Of a stretch of 33,540 nucleotides of DNA, positions 16,547-24,510 are shown in pieces. The notes under the pieces are model-generated. The model ran no database searches, had not been told where the DNA came from, and saw only the letters and a program-made list of their open reading frames with translations. A program made the position numbers and the translations under genes. This DNA is from Myxococcota bacterium (GTDB lineage Bacteria; Myxococcota_A; UBA9160; UBA4427): NCBI GenBank assembly GCA_029268645.1, contig JAQWNI010000131.1, positions 1-33,540 of the forward strand. The letters run 5' to 3'. Each line of letters starts with the position of its first letter. Positions within the stretch are counted from its first letter, which is position 1.

Positions 16547-17089
16547 ATGACATCGGTTGTCATTCTGACAGGAAGTCCGGGAAGCGAAAAAACGACAATC
16601 GCGCGTACTCTCGTGGCCGAGAGCCCTCAAGGTTTGCACCTTGTATCGGATAAATACTGCGAGTTCATCTCTCACCGTATGAATCCAACCCAACCCAAGT
16701 CGGGTCACCAAAATACGGTGGTGATGCACAGCCTGGCGAGTTCAGTCCGGACTTTCGCTGAGGGTGGTTATCGGGTCTATCTCGATGGCGTCATTGGGCC
16801 CTAGCTCCTGGGTGTCTTTCGTCCCCATCTTGAAACCCTTGTCTTGGTCCAATATGGGGTCCTGCAGGTCCCAGAATCTGAGGCTCTCATGCGCGTGAGA
16901 GCCCTGGAGGGAAGAGGTTTGAGCCCAGATGTCACTCAGATGCATGGTGCGCTTTCGAATTTGGGACCCCTGGCGAACCACGCGGTTGATGTCGGAGTAA
17001 TGGGCGAATCCGAATCCCTCGAGAAAGTCAGGAGCGCTCTGGCTTCGGGTTTGCTGGAACTAGACTGGTCGCTTGTCGTTGCCCCGTGA
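16547..17089 (+). pseudogene. P-loop kinase (AAA_33-like) pseudogene with amber stop and damaged Walker A
   Basis: A single reading frame of 180 codons runs from ATG 16547 (GGGAGGGGG upstream) to TGA 17087-17089, interrupted by one in-frame TAG at 16802-16804. It matches small P-loop kinases: V-V-I-L-T-G-S-P-G, H-L-V-S-D, Q-N-T-V-V-M and E-G-G-Y-R-V-Y-L-D-G-V-I-G-P. Family members have G-P-W where the stop occurs, so TGG became TAG. The Walker A motif reads G-S-P-G-S-E-K-T-T where the second last glycine should be G-K-T-T, a G-to-E change that should abolish ATP binding. Two independent G-to-A-type lesions argue for a dead gene rather than read-through. Confidence 0.82.
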
Positions 17090-17125
17090 GCCGGAATTTG
17101 CTGACCGATTCAGAGTGACTTTTGC

Positions 17126-18211
17126 CTACCCGGTACTCGATAGGGAAAGGATCACGCCGGTACTCGGGTCCGTATGCCCCTCAAGCATCTCCAAATAGGC
17201 TTTCTCGAGGGCCCCTTCGCCGCTCGCTTCAGAGAGCTGAAGCCATGTGCGGCAAGGCACGAGAAAGCTCTGCCAGGCCTCTTCCTGGCGTGAGGCCAAG
17301 GTCGCCGGACCCCACTCCGCCAGTCGTTTTTCCACTTGGGTGGGTGCGAAGAAGAATTCGGGAGCGGCCCCGGGTAGATCCTCCTCTCCAGCCTCACCCT
17401 CCCAGTGCGTAAGGCCCACTTGGCATTGATATTTCAAGGCGTCGGCCAGATGCCGGTGCAGTTCTGTACCCACGGCGCCGTCACCCGCCATATCGACCAC
17501 AGTGGTGGGAAGCGATGCGTCGAGCTTTCCGATTTCGTCGTAGGTCAGAACCTCGTCATAACAGCCCAGGCCCGATGTGAATTCCCGGTTGCCAGAGGAA
17601 GTGAGCCCTATGACTCGCGGTCGGCTTTTCTCCCGAGCCGAGAGGCAGTGAGCCAGACTAAAACCCGTCTTGCTGGATGCGCTAAGAATCACCACCGCCT
17701 GGCTGTCGAAGAATGCGTTGTCGCCTAGGAAGTCGTCAATCAGCCAGCCCGTGAGAAAAAGAACTCGCAGCAGCATCATCCACGCCTCATCGTCGACGTG
17801 CCCGTCCTCGGGCAACCTCTCGTAGCGATTATAAATGGGTGGAAGCGCGGCCCTGTGCTCGGCGATATCGACAAAGCCGCTATCGGTCAAGTTTCCGGCC
17901 TGCACGTCAAGGTTCTGAGACATGGGAAAATAGCCGAAGTAGCGCTCTCCTGGATTCACTCCGTCCGCCTTCGACTCAGCCACCCGGCCTACGCCCCAAA
18001 CAGGAATACGGCCCCAACCGTCCTCGGCCGGGAAAAAATTCCAGTACCCAATCATATCGCCCGCGACTCCGTAGGTGATGTTGTTGGCAGTTAGCGCGAA
18101 CCGTTCAATAGACAGGCGCACCGTGCCGTTTCTGACCGGGCCCATTTCCTCGGTCACAAAACGACTTCGACGGAGGTTGGATCGATCGATCTGAAAATGC
18201 ACTGTGGTCAT
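17126..18211 (-). CDS. DUF2855 family protein (MDR-like fold)
   Basis: A 361-residue DUF2855 protein, related in layout to medium-chain dehydrogenases but without a characterised reaction. Start ATG 18211 has AGGGA just upstream; the earlier ATG at 18265 is not needed. Family features are I-E-R-F-A-L-T-A-N-N-I-T-Y (substrate-domain loop), I-P-V-W-G-V-G-R-V, R-Y-F-G-Y-F-P-M, and the Rossmann segment V-I-L-S-A-S-S-K-T-G-F-S-L-A. The S-A-S-S-K-T-G loop is the DUF2855 hallmark in place of G-x-G-x-x-G. It is convergent with the kinase pseudogene (37 bp apart) and is the only intact gene between two pseudogenes. Confidence 0.88.
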   Translation of the reverse strand: MTTVHFQIDRSNLRRSRFVTEEMGPVRNGTVRLSIERFALTANNITYGVAGDMIGYWNFFPAEDGWGRIPVWGVGRVAESKADGVNPGERYFGYFPMSQNLDVQAGNLTDSGFVDIAEHRAALPPIYNRYERLPEDGHVDDEAWMMLLRVLFLTGWLIDDFLGDNAFFDSQAVVILSASSKTGFSLAHCLSAREKSRPRVIGLTSSGNREFTSGLGCYDEVLTYDEIGKLDASLPTTVVDMAGDGAVGTELHRHLADALKYQCQVGLTHWEGEAGEEDLPGAAPEFFFAPTQVEKRLAEWGPATLASRQEEAWQSFLVPCRTWLQLSEASGEGALEKAYLEMLEGHTDPSTGVILSLSSTG

Positions 18212-18506
18212 CGTCTTCCCTTTCTCACTTTTCGGGGCCAGGAGATACAAGATTTCTTGCGGCACAACGTCCGCGCAGGGCCCTTATGTTAGGTCCATAT
18301 GAGTGCTCCGTACCGCTTTTTGTTCACTCTAGGTTAAGGGATTGGTCAGTCGCGGGCGGTGTGGAAACTGTCTTGCTCGATGTTTTGCGGTAGAGCACTT
18401 CGTTGCCCTGCAGGGTAAAGGACTCGATGCTTCCGGTCCGCTCCGCGAGTCTGGAGGTCTCGGCGAAGCACGACGGCTTCTTCCAGTCGATGAAACGGAA
18501 TCAGAG

Positions 18507-19156
18507 TTACTCGTTCGCTGCGGCTTTCCGGACGTAGAGCCCGTCGCCCCAGGAGCCACCCACCCAGTTCGTCTCAGCACGGTAGAGGCCGAAATCGTCG
18601 AGGAAACCATCGATGTCTTCGACCATCGGACAGCCTTGATACATTTCTTCTCGATTGATTTCATCACGATTGCATCCAAGTGAGGGATGGTTTCGGTTGC
18701 TCCCTTCAGGACCTCAAGCTCGAAACCCTGGACATCAAGGCTTAAGAAATTAAACTGCGAGCGATCAGGAACTGAGTGCATGATCTAATCGAGTGATCGG
18801 ATCTCGACTTCCATTTGCTGATTGAATTTGATCTTCGGATATTGCGTGAGGTGCTTGAGGGGTTTAAGCAGCGAACTTGATTGTCCCTTATTGCGGCGTT
18901 CGACGTACATGGTTGCGGTTGTACCATTGGCTTCGTGTGAGCCAGCCGCGCACGCAATGATTTCGATATTGGGGTCTTTCCCAAAGCGGGATTGCAATTT
19001 CTTTAGGCACTTCGGCTGAGGCTCAACAAGAACCATTCGGGACGCACCGAGCTTTCGATACTCTCGTACTTCTTGACCATGGTGGGCGCCGCAGTGAATC
19101 ACGGCGCCCAAAGGGAATTCGTACTTTCGCATGGCTGTTGCGAGTTCAATAAGCAT
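18507..19156 (-). pseudogene. FkbM-type SAM methyltransferase pseudogene (amber stop plus one-base deletion)
   Basis: The N-terminal half (ATG 19156 to 18788) has the SAM-binding V-I-H-C-G-A-H-H-G-Q-E and L-V-E-P-Q-P of FkbM methyltransferases. A TAG at 18785-18787 stops it, but the same frame continues with F-L-S-L-D-V-Q-G-F-E-L-E-V-L-K-G, the family's second signature. CAG to TAG explains the stop. Between 18661 and 18662 one base is missing (ATG-AAATC where ATG-GAAATC would read M-E-I-N-R). In the restored frame the sequence continues N-R-E-E-M-Y-Q-G-C-P-M to a normal TAA at 18507-18509. The gene was thus once about 217 residues long and died recently. Confidence 0.88.
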
Positions 19157-19163
19157 TGCGAAA

Positions 19164-19223
19164 GGATATACAAGCTGGATTCCGACACAATGTCCAAGTA
19201 GGGGCGTTAGGCTAAATCCCTAG
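19164..19223 (+). repeat. 60-bp interspersed repeat, copy 1
   Basis: It aligns without gaps to copy 2 at 32032 with 47 of 60 identical positions by hand count. Blocks kept are ATACAAGCTGGATT, TCCAAGT, GGGCGTTA and AATCCCTAG. The inner stem TGGA (13-16) with TCCA (30-33) is present; the outer stem is weak. It starts 7 bp upstream of the FkbM pseudogene start codon. Confidence 0.85.
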
Positions 19224-19420
19224 AAGAGCCCGAAGGGGGGCAGGTGGCGCGAAAAGCTGCATGGAATCAGCCTTTCGTATCCGGGTCCTCATAAACCGTG
19301 CAGCCCCGCTTCGCTGTCAACGCCCGCCGCCTAGCTTGGTTCCGGTGCTGATCAGCACGGTCGAGAACAACGCGTTCGAGTACTTCAGACTGTTTTGTAA
19401 AGCTGTCTCCGAGCGCTTTG

Positions 19421-20824
19421 CTACCCCGCGATATTGATCACCTTGCGCTGGGTGAATTCTTCGAGTCCTTCACGGCCCAGTTCCGTTCCGATGCCCGATT
19501 GTTTTGCGCCGCTGAAGGGGATCCCGGGGTCGAGGTCGGCGTGCTTGTTGATCCAAACCGTCCCGGCCTCAAGGCGGAGCGCGAGACCTCGAGCGGCGTC
19601 GGAATCCGTCGACCACACACTCCCTCCAAGGCCCTCCGTTGAGCGGTTGACCCGAGCGAGGGCCTCTTCCGGATCCGAAAACTTGATCACGGGTAGCGCT
19701 GGGCCGAACTGCTCCTCGTCTACTAGGCGGGCTCCTTCCTTTATGTCGCGGACGATGGTCGGCTCAATGAAGTAGCCCGGTCGGTCGGGGACGCCGCCGC
19801 CCGCGATGATCGTCCCTTTTTCTGCCGCATCGGCAATAATGGCTTTTACCTTCTCGTACTGGACCTTGTTTTGAAGAGGACCCAGCTCAACACCGTCCTC
19901 GGTCCCATCTCCTACCTTCTTGGACCGGGCGATCTTTGCCAGTTCGTCGCACAGCGAGTCGTAGATGTCCTCATGGGCGTAAACCCGTTTCATCGCGATG
20001 CAAACCTGGCCGTTGTTTGGAAATGCGGCGGCGAATATCTTCGGGGCGATCTCCTTGGGGTCGACATCTCCCAGAATCAGTCCTGCATCGTTACCGCCCA
20101 TTTCAAGCGTGATGCGTTTGAGCGTGGAGGCGGCGCTGGCCATCACCTTGGCACCGGTGGCGGTGCTCCCGGTGAAGGAAACCTTTCGAATCTTCGGGTG
20201 AGCGGAGATCTTGGAACCCAGGTCATTCGCGTCGGCGACGACGTTCAATACGCCTGGCGGAAACACGTCTTTTACTAGCTCGGCGAGCCGCAGCGTTGAA
20301 AGCGGCGTTGTTGGCGCCGGTTTTACGACGAGCGTATTTCCGGCGAGCAATGCCGGAGCCAGCTTGAAACCGAGCAATATCAGGGGGAAGTTCCACGGAA
20401 TGATCGCGGCGACGACCCCGAGCGGGGAGCGGTGGATCTCGACACGCCGCGCGTCGCTGTCTTCGAGGACTTCTACGGGAAGGTCCATGCCTGCAAAATG
20501 GCTGGTGAATGCGGCGAAACCGTAGGCCTCTGCGATCGCTTCGGAGAGCGGTTTTCCCTGCTCCCGGGTCAGGATCGCTCCGAGCTCAGGCGCATTCGCG
20601 GTCACGATTTCGGCCACCTTTAGAAGGAGTTTGCGGCGCTCCTCGATGGGAGTCTTTGCCCAATCCGTCAAGGCGCCGTCTGCGGCATCGACGGCTTCGT
20701 CCAATTGGGATTCCGAGGCTCGCGAGCAGGTTCCCGCCAGTTCTTCGGTTGCGGGATTGATGACGTCGAGGCTTGCGGCGCCGGGCACCATCTTACCGTG
20801 GATGAGAAGTTCATAGCGGGGCAT
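19421..20824 (-). CDS. NAD(P)-dependent aldehyde dehydrogenase
   Basis: A full-length 467-residue aldehyde dehydrogenase that oxidises an aldehyde to a carboxylate. Conserved elements are P-W-N-F-P (143-147, Asn145 stabilises the thiohemiacetal), V-K-P-A (Lys168), F-T-G-S-T-A-T-G (217-224), the catalytic Glu241 in L-E-M-G-G-N and nucleophile Cys275 in N-N-G-Q-V-C. It most resembles the succinate-semialdehyde / medium-chain group, but the substrate cannot be fixed. It is divergent from the GFA gene at 21022, sharing a 197-bp promoter region. It may supply the aldehyde-oxidation step for the catabolic block that follows. Confidence 0.93.
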   Translation of the reverse strand: MPRYELLIHGKMVPGAASLDVINPATEELAGTCSRASESQLDEAVDAADGALTDWAKTPIEERRKLLLKVAEIVTANAPELGAILTREQGKPLSEAIAEAYGFAAFTSHFAGMDLPVEVLEDSDARRVEIHRSPLGVVAAIIPWNFPLILLGFKLAPALLAGNTLVVKPAPTTPLSTLRLAELVKDVFPPGVLNVVADANDLGSKISAHPKIRKVSFTGSTATGAKVMASAASTLKRITLEMGGNDAGLILGDVDPKEIAPKIFAAAFPNNGQVCIAMKRVYAHEDIYDSLCDELAKIARSKKVGDGTEDGVELGPLQNKVQYEKVKAIIADAAEKGTIIAGGGVPDRPGYFIEPTIVRDIKEGARLVDEEQFGPALPVIKFSDPEEALARVNRSTEGLGGSVWSTDSDAARGLALRLEAGTVWINKHADLDPGIPFSGAKQSGIGTELGREGLEEFTQRKVINIAG

Positions 20825-21021
20825 TGTGTTTCTCCGTGAGAGATGGGGGTGGTGAAGCTATTGACTGCGGCTCCGGTTTTTTGAGCAGAATCTCGAGTAT
20901 CGGGCAAGTCCGCGTTCCCGTCACCACCGGTGCCTGATAGGCTGGTAAAGTGGCCCGTTGGCCATCCGGTAAGTGAGTAACCGTGTGCCGTCCATTCGAA
21001 CTCGGTCGAGAGGAGGAATCC

Positions 21022-21426
21022 ATGGAAGTGACGGGGAGTTGTCATTGTGGTGCGGTGCAGTTTGAGGCCCGCATTGATCCCAATCGGGTCGGGATATGCC
21101 ACTGTACGGACTGCCAGACATTTTCGGGCTCGGCCTTTCGAACGTCCGTGCTCGTGCCCGGCGAAGATTTTCGGCTGATCAAGGGTAATCCTTCAACGTA
21201 CGAAAAAACGGCCGAAAGCGGCAAACGAAGAGAGTTGGTGTTCTGTGGTCGCTGCGGAACGCACGTCTATGGCACTACCGCGGATACGAAAACGCCGAGA
21301 TACAGTGTTCGGGTGGGGGTATTGGCGCAGCGTCAACAGCTACGACCGGTGGCCCAGGTGTGGTGCCGATCCGCGCTCCCATGGCTTCGGGATCTCGCCG
21401 ACGTTCATCGCGTTTCGACGCAGTAA
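21022..21426 (+). CDS. GFA/CENP-V family zinc protein
   Basis: A 134-residue protein of the glutathione-dependent formaldehyde-activating (GFA) fold. Start ATG 21022 has AGGAGG at 21011-21016. The zinc signatures are complete: G-S-C-H-C-G-A-V near residue 5, C-H-C-T-D-C-Q-T-F-S-G-S about 30 residues later and F-C-G-R-C-G-T-H-V. The C-terminus keeps V-R-V-G and W. Most members have no proven formaldehyde activity, so the name should not be read as function. It is divergent from the aldehyde dehydrogenase. Confidence 0.88.
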   Translation: MEVTGSCHCGAVQFEARIDPNRVGICHCTDCQTFSGSAFRTSVLVPGEDFRLIKGNPSTYEKTAESGKRRELVFCGRCGTHVYGTTADTKTPRYSVRVGVLAQRQQLRPVAQVWCRSALPWLRDLADVHRVSTQ

Positions 21427-21504
21427 CCCGGGGCCACAATTCACCCGCCTTCTTTGGCTCGTTACACCTCGGCGGGCGTCTTTTGTCCGGGACATGGCTA
21501 AACG

Positions 21505-21615
21505 ATGGATCTCACCGAGAGCTATGAGGACATGCAAGTTCGAATGTTTCAGACCGCGTTGGAAAAATTGGCGTTTTTCCTACGTGGTGCGGCTGAATCA
21601 GCCGACTATGCTTGA
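21505..21615 (+). CDS. possible 36-residue small protein or gene remnant
   Basis: A short frame from ATG 21505 to TGA 21613-21615. It reads as protein-like: M-D-L-T-E-S-Y-E-D-M-Q-V-R-M-F-Q, then a helical A-L-E-K-L-A-F-F-L-R-G segment. There is no strong ribosome binding site and no family was recognised. It may be the surviving start of a lost gene between the GFA gene and the DUF1214-like gene. Confidence 0.25.
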   Translation: MDLTESYEDMQVRMFQTALEKLAFFLRGAAESADYA

Positions 21616-21708
21616 CCTTGTCGTGTTTCCGCTACTCGAATTCGGCGAAGTTTTCGGCTTTGAGGTAAGCCTGACCGCACCGGGTTGGCCTCGAGCGGGA
21701 GGATTGTG

Positions 21709-23073
21709 ATGAATTTTATAGGGCTGCTCGAGGTGGGAAGCCGACTTGGGAAGAAACGATGGAATGACGCATGGCCTGGTGTGGCGCATGCCTCACGAAG
21801 ACCGATCATCACGCTCTTCGCGCTCGCTCTAGGTTGCTCACCGTCACCGCACGCTGCCCCGTCCATCGATGAAACGACCATTCTCGCCATCGAACCCGCC
21901 GATCCTCTCCAGAGCGCGATGGGTGAATTAGTTTTGGGCCTACAAGCCGTTGAGGAAGATATTCGCCAATCACCGTCCTTCGGAGATGAGCAAGAACGAA
22001 TAGGGGGGTATCGCCACGTGCTACGCGCCCTCGCCAAGGGTCTCGAAGCGGAAGTTCGACAAGATCCCGATTACCCCTATTTTCGGATTCTCGACTGGTG
22101 GCTTCGAGAAGGGGGCGACAATCCCGACCAGCGCTACGCCTTCACCCCGATTCGGGGCGGGGAGGCTTATCGGGTCTGGGGCGATCTTGGGTCCGCCACA
22201 CGCGTTGAACTGCAGATCTACGCGGGCCGCCCCTGGGATGGTACCGGGAAAAGCGCAGGCTACCTGACCTTCGAGGAAATCGAGCTGAACGAAGACGGCA
22301 CCTTTGAGATCTGGGTGACCCCAGAAAAGCACGAAGGCAACTGGCTCCGCAATCCGCCCGAAGGCACCACACTGTTCGCACGGCACATTTATGCCGACTG
22401 GAGTGACACCCCGACCGGCGATATCCATATCGACCGCGTGGGTTTCGAGGGCCAGCGGCGACCGCCTGAGACAGAGGAAGAGCTGGCGGCAAAGATCCGC
22501 GCAGCGAGCGTCATGTTCGGTACGACGGCGCGCAACTGGCCCGCTTTCGTCCAGCGTCGGTACGTGGGCGGCGGACCGAAGAATACAGTCCGTCCACCTC
22601 TGGATACCTACGCGTTTGGCGGTGCCCGTGGTCGCTGGATGAGTGGCGGCTATTTCGAACTCGGCGACGGTGAAGCGCTGCTGATCCGGATTCCCCCCAC
22701 ATCGGCCCACTATCAAGGGATCCAGCTGGCCGACATGTGGATGGCGTCCCTGGAGCATGGAAACCAAGTCTCGAGTCTCACGACCGAGCAATCCGTCGCT
22801 TCAGACGACGGGGCCTACTGGTATGTGGTCGCGAACGAAGACCCCGAGCATGCTAACTGGCTGGATGCAGGAACGTTGCGACGAGGGACGATCATGATCC
22901 GCTGGGACGGCGTCCAGGATGCACTCGAGCCCGACCAGTATCCCAGCGCCGAACTTATTGCGATCGGGGAAGTCGAGGAGCGAGTCCCGGGTATTCGCCC
23001 TGTGACCCCGGCGGAGCGAGAAACAACGCGCGCTGGTCGTCGCGAGCACCTTCAGCGACGGGCTCATCGGTGA
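21709..23073 (+). CDS. DUF1214-type exported protein, probable lipoprotein
   Basis: A 454-residue protein from ATG 21709 (GGGAGG at 21697-21702). The N-terminus is long and basic, then a hydrophobic run ends in the lipobox L-A-L-G-C, so it is probably a lipoprotein. The body has the DUF1214 pattern D-G-T-F-E-I-W-V-T-P-E-K-H-E-G-N-W-L and then L-G-D-G-E-A-L-L-I, L-A-D-M-W-M-A-S-L and W-Y-V-V-A-N-E-D-P-E-H-A-N-W-L-D. The gene at 23140-24510 on the other strand is a clear paralogue with the same blocks in the same order and the same basic C-terminal tail. The function of the family is unknown. Confidence 0.75.
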   Translation: MNFIGLLEVGSRLGKKRWNDAWPGVAHASRRPIITLFALALGCSPSPHAAPSIDETTILAIEPADPLQSAMGELVLGLQAVEEDIRQSPSFGDEQERIGGYRHVLRALAKGLEAEVRQDPDYPYFRILDWWLREGGDNPDQRYAFTPIRGGEAYRVWGDLGSATRVELQIYAGRPWDGTGKSAGYLTFEEIELNEDGTFEIWVTPEKHEGNWLRNPPEGTTLFARHIYADWSDTPTGDIHIDRVGFEGQRRPPETEEELAAKIRAASVMFGTTARNWPAFVQRRYVGGGPKNTVRPPLDTYAFGGARGRWMSGGYFELGDGEALLIRIPPTSAHYQGIQLADMWMASLEHGNQVSSLTTEQSVASDDGAYWYVVANEDPEHANWLDAGTLRRGTIMIRWDGVQDALEPDQYPSAELIAIGEVEERVPGIRPVTPAERETTRAGRREHLQRRAHR

Positions 23074-23139
23074 AATCGCACGCACAATTTGCCTCGTCGA
23101 ATTGCACTAGGGAGAAGGGGGTCAGGGCCGGCGAGTCGT

Positions 23140-24510
23140 TCAGTACTGTCGGTAGCGCCGTTGCACGTGACGATGGCGCATCGCTATGGCGGCGTGGCGA
23201 TCCTCCTGTGTCGAAGCGCGCGTCTCAGGCGGCAAATGTTTGCGGACGTCGGACAGCGAAACCTTCTTGACAGTCAGTGTCGGCCAGTCTTCCTTCGGCG
23301 GCTGCTGCTCATAGGTATATCGAACGGTGAGGAATCCGTGGCCAAGCCCTGTCGTATCGACCCAATTGCAGACGCCGGGATCCGCGTGGGCGACGACCCA
23401 GCGATACACGCCGTCCTCGCTGAAGTCCATCAACGCGGGATTGAGATTTGATTGGTAGCTCTCAAAGTCGAGGGATTCGCCCCAGAGGTTCGAGAGATGA
23501 AATCCGAGAAAGCTCGGGCGAACAGCCACCTCGGATTCGATGATCAATGCCTCGTCCGACGCGAGGTGATAGACGCCGCCTGAATAGATATTCGTGCTCT
23601 GGCCGCCGCCGGTGGCGAGCCCCAAAGCATTGGGAGGATTCATATCGTTGACCGGCATGAACTGCGGCGCGTTCTCCTCTGAGAGTCCCATCGGCGTTTT
23701 GCCGTACGTTTCGAGAAGTTGCGTATAGAAGGCATTCCAGAAGCGCATCTGGTTGTTCGTCGATTCGCCAACCGTCTGCATCATCTTGACTGCAACCGTT
23801 TCGTCGATGGGTGGTCGCGGCGTCTTTTCGCAATCGATCCGAAGAATCTCAAGGTCGAGCAGGTCTTCGTTCGCCCAGTCGTGGAAGAGTTCTCGGCAGG
23901 TCAGGAAACGTCCGACGTACTCTTTCCCCTGACTTTCGCGTCGACTGAGGAGAAAATTTCCGGCATAGCCCTCTGGTTTCTCAGGGGCGACGAGAATCTC
24001 GAAGTGCCCGTCAGCATCAACTTGGAGGCCGTGACAATCCAGGGTCGCGGTATTGATGCGTGTTCCCGGAATCAGTTCAGCCAGGGATCCCGAATCGCCC
24101 GCATAGCCGCTAGCAAGTTCGAAGATCACATACTGCGGAGCCCGCGGACCGGGCATCGGTGCTTCACCCCGCCAGTGCCGAGAATCGAGCGCTCGGCCCT
24201 TGATTCGGTAGGCGTAATGGCCGTCGATTTCGGTGTAGAGATAGACGGCATCAGAATTATCGATGGTCGCGCGGTTCATCGGCTGAATAGCGCGCATGAA
24301 GCGCGGATAGAGCGGATCGTTCAGGGCACGCTCGATGCCGCCGAGCAGAAAGCCCATTAGGTAACGGTATCCCTCGGCGAGATTTCGCTCGTCGGCAGGA
24401 ACCGGGAAGAGATCCGGCATGTCGATGGCGTTCCGAGCCGACTGCAGTGTCGCGATCATCTCATCAAATGCCTCACGCAGGTTCTGTTTCACCTCATGGG
24501 TATCCTTCAT
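23140..24510 (-). CDS. DUF1214-type protein, cytoplasmic paralogue
   Basis: A 456-residue protein sharing with the convergent gene at 21709-23073 the blocks D-G-H-F-E-I-L-V-A-P-E-K-P-E-G, D-E-A-L-I-I, L-S-N-L-W-G-E-S-L-D and Y-R-W-V-V-A-H-A-D-P-G-V-C-N-W-V-D-T, plus a basic tail (Q-R-R-Y-R). No signal peptide or lipobox is present, so the two paralogues should act in different compartments. The start ATG overlaps the stop of the sulfotransferase gene (ATGA at 24507-24510), which implies coupled translation. It is the last gene of the MarR-LLM-sulfotransferase operon. The function is unknown; the context suggests metabolism of a hydrophobic or hydroxylated compound. Confidence 0.78.
   Translation of the reverse strand: MKDTHEVKQNLREAFDEMIATLQSARNAIDMPDLFPVPADERNLAEGYRYLMGFLLGGIERALNDPLYPRFMRAIQPMNRATIDNSDAVYLYTEIDGHYAYRIKGRALDSRHWRGEAPMPGPRAPQYVIFELASGYAGDSGSLAELIPGTRINTATLDCHGLQVDADGHFEILVAPEKPEGYAGNFLLSRRESQGKEYVGRFLTCRELFHDWANEDLLDLEILRIDCEKTPRPPIDETVAVKMMQTVGESTNNQMRFWNAFYTQLLETYGKTPMGLSEENAPQFMPVNDMNPPNALGLATGGGQSTNIYSGGVYHLASDEALIIESEVAVRPSFLGFHLSNLWGESLDFESYQSNLNPALMDFSEDGVYRWVVAHADPGVCNWVDTTGLGHGFLTVRYTYEQQPPKEDWPTLTVKKVSLSDVRKHLPPETRASTQEDRHAAIAMRHRHVQRRYRQY

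Noticed and set aside
18334-18385. GGGATTGG-containing segment as a repeat copy
   Set aside because: Similarity ends after about 8 bases and the CAGCTTG block is missing.
16547-19156. In-frame TAG codons as recoding (pyrrolysine or amber suppression)
   Set aside because: Both genes carry a second, independent lesion (Walker A change, frameshift), and intact genes elsewhere use stops normally.
19164-19223. Repeat copies as integron attC sites
   Set aside because: The right edge (GGGCGTTAGGC) looks like an attC core, but no matching RYYYAAC lies at the left edge, the core-to-core distance is too short, copies occur in both orientations and no integrase is present. A covariance-model search should still be run.
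19345-19358. Perfect 14-bp palindrome GTGCTGATCAGCAC near the ALDH 3' end
   Set aside because: No T-run follows, no second copy was seen and no regulator is adjacent; it may be chance.
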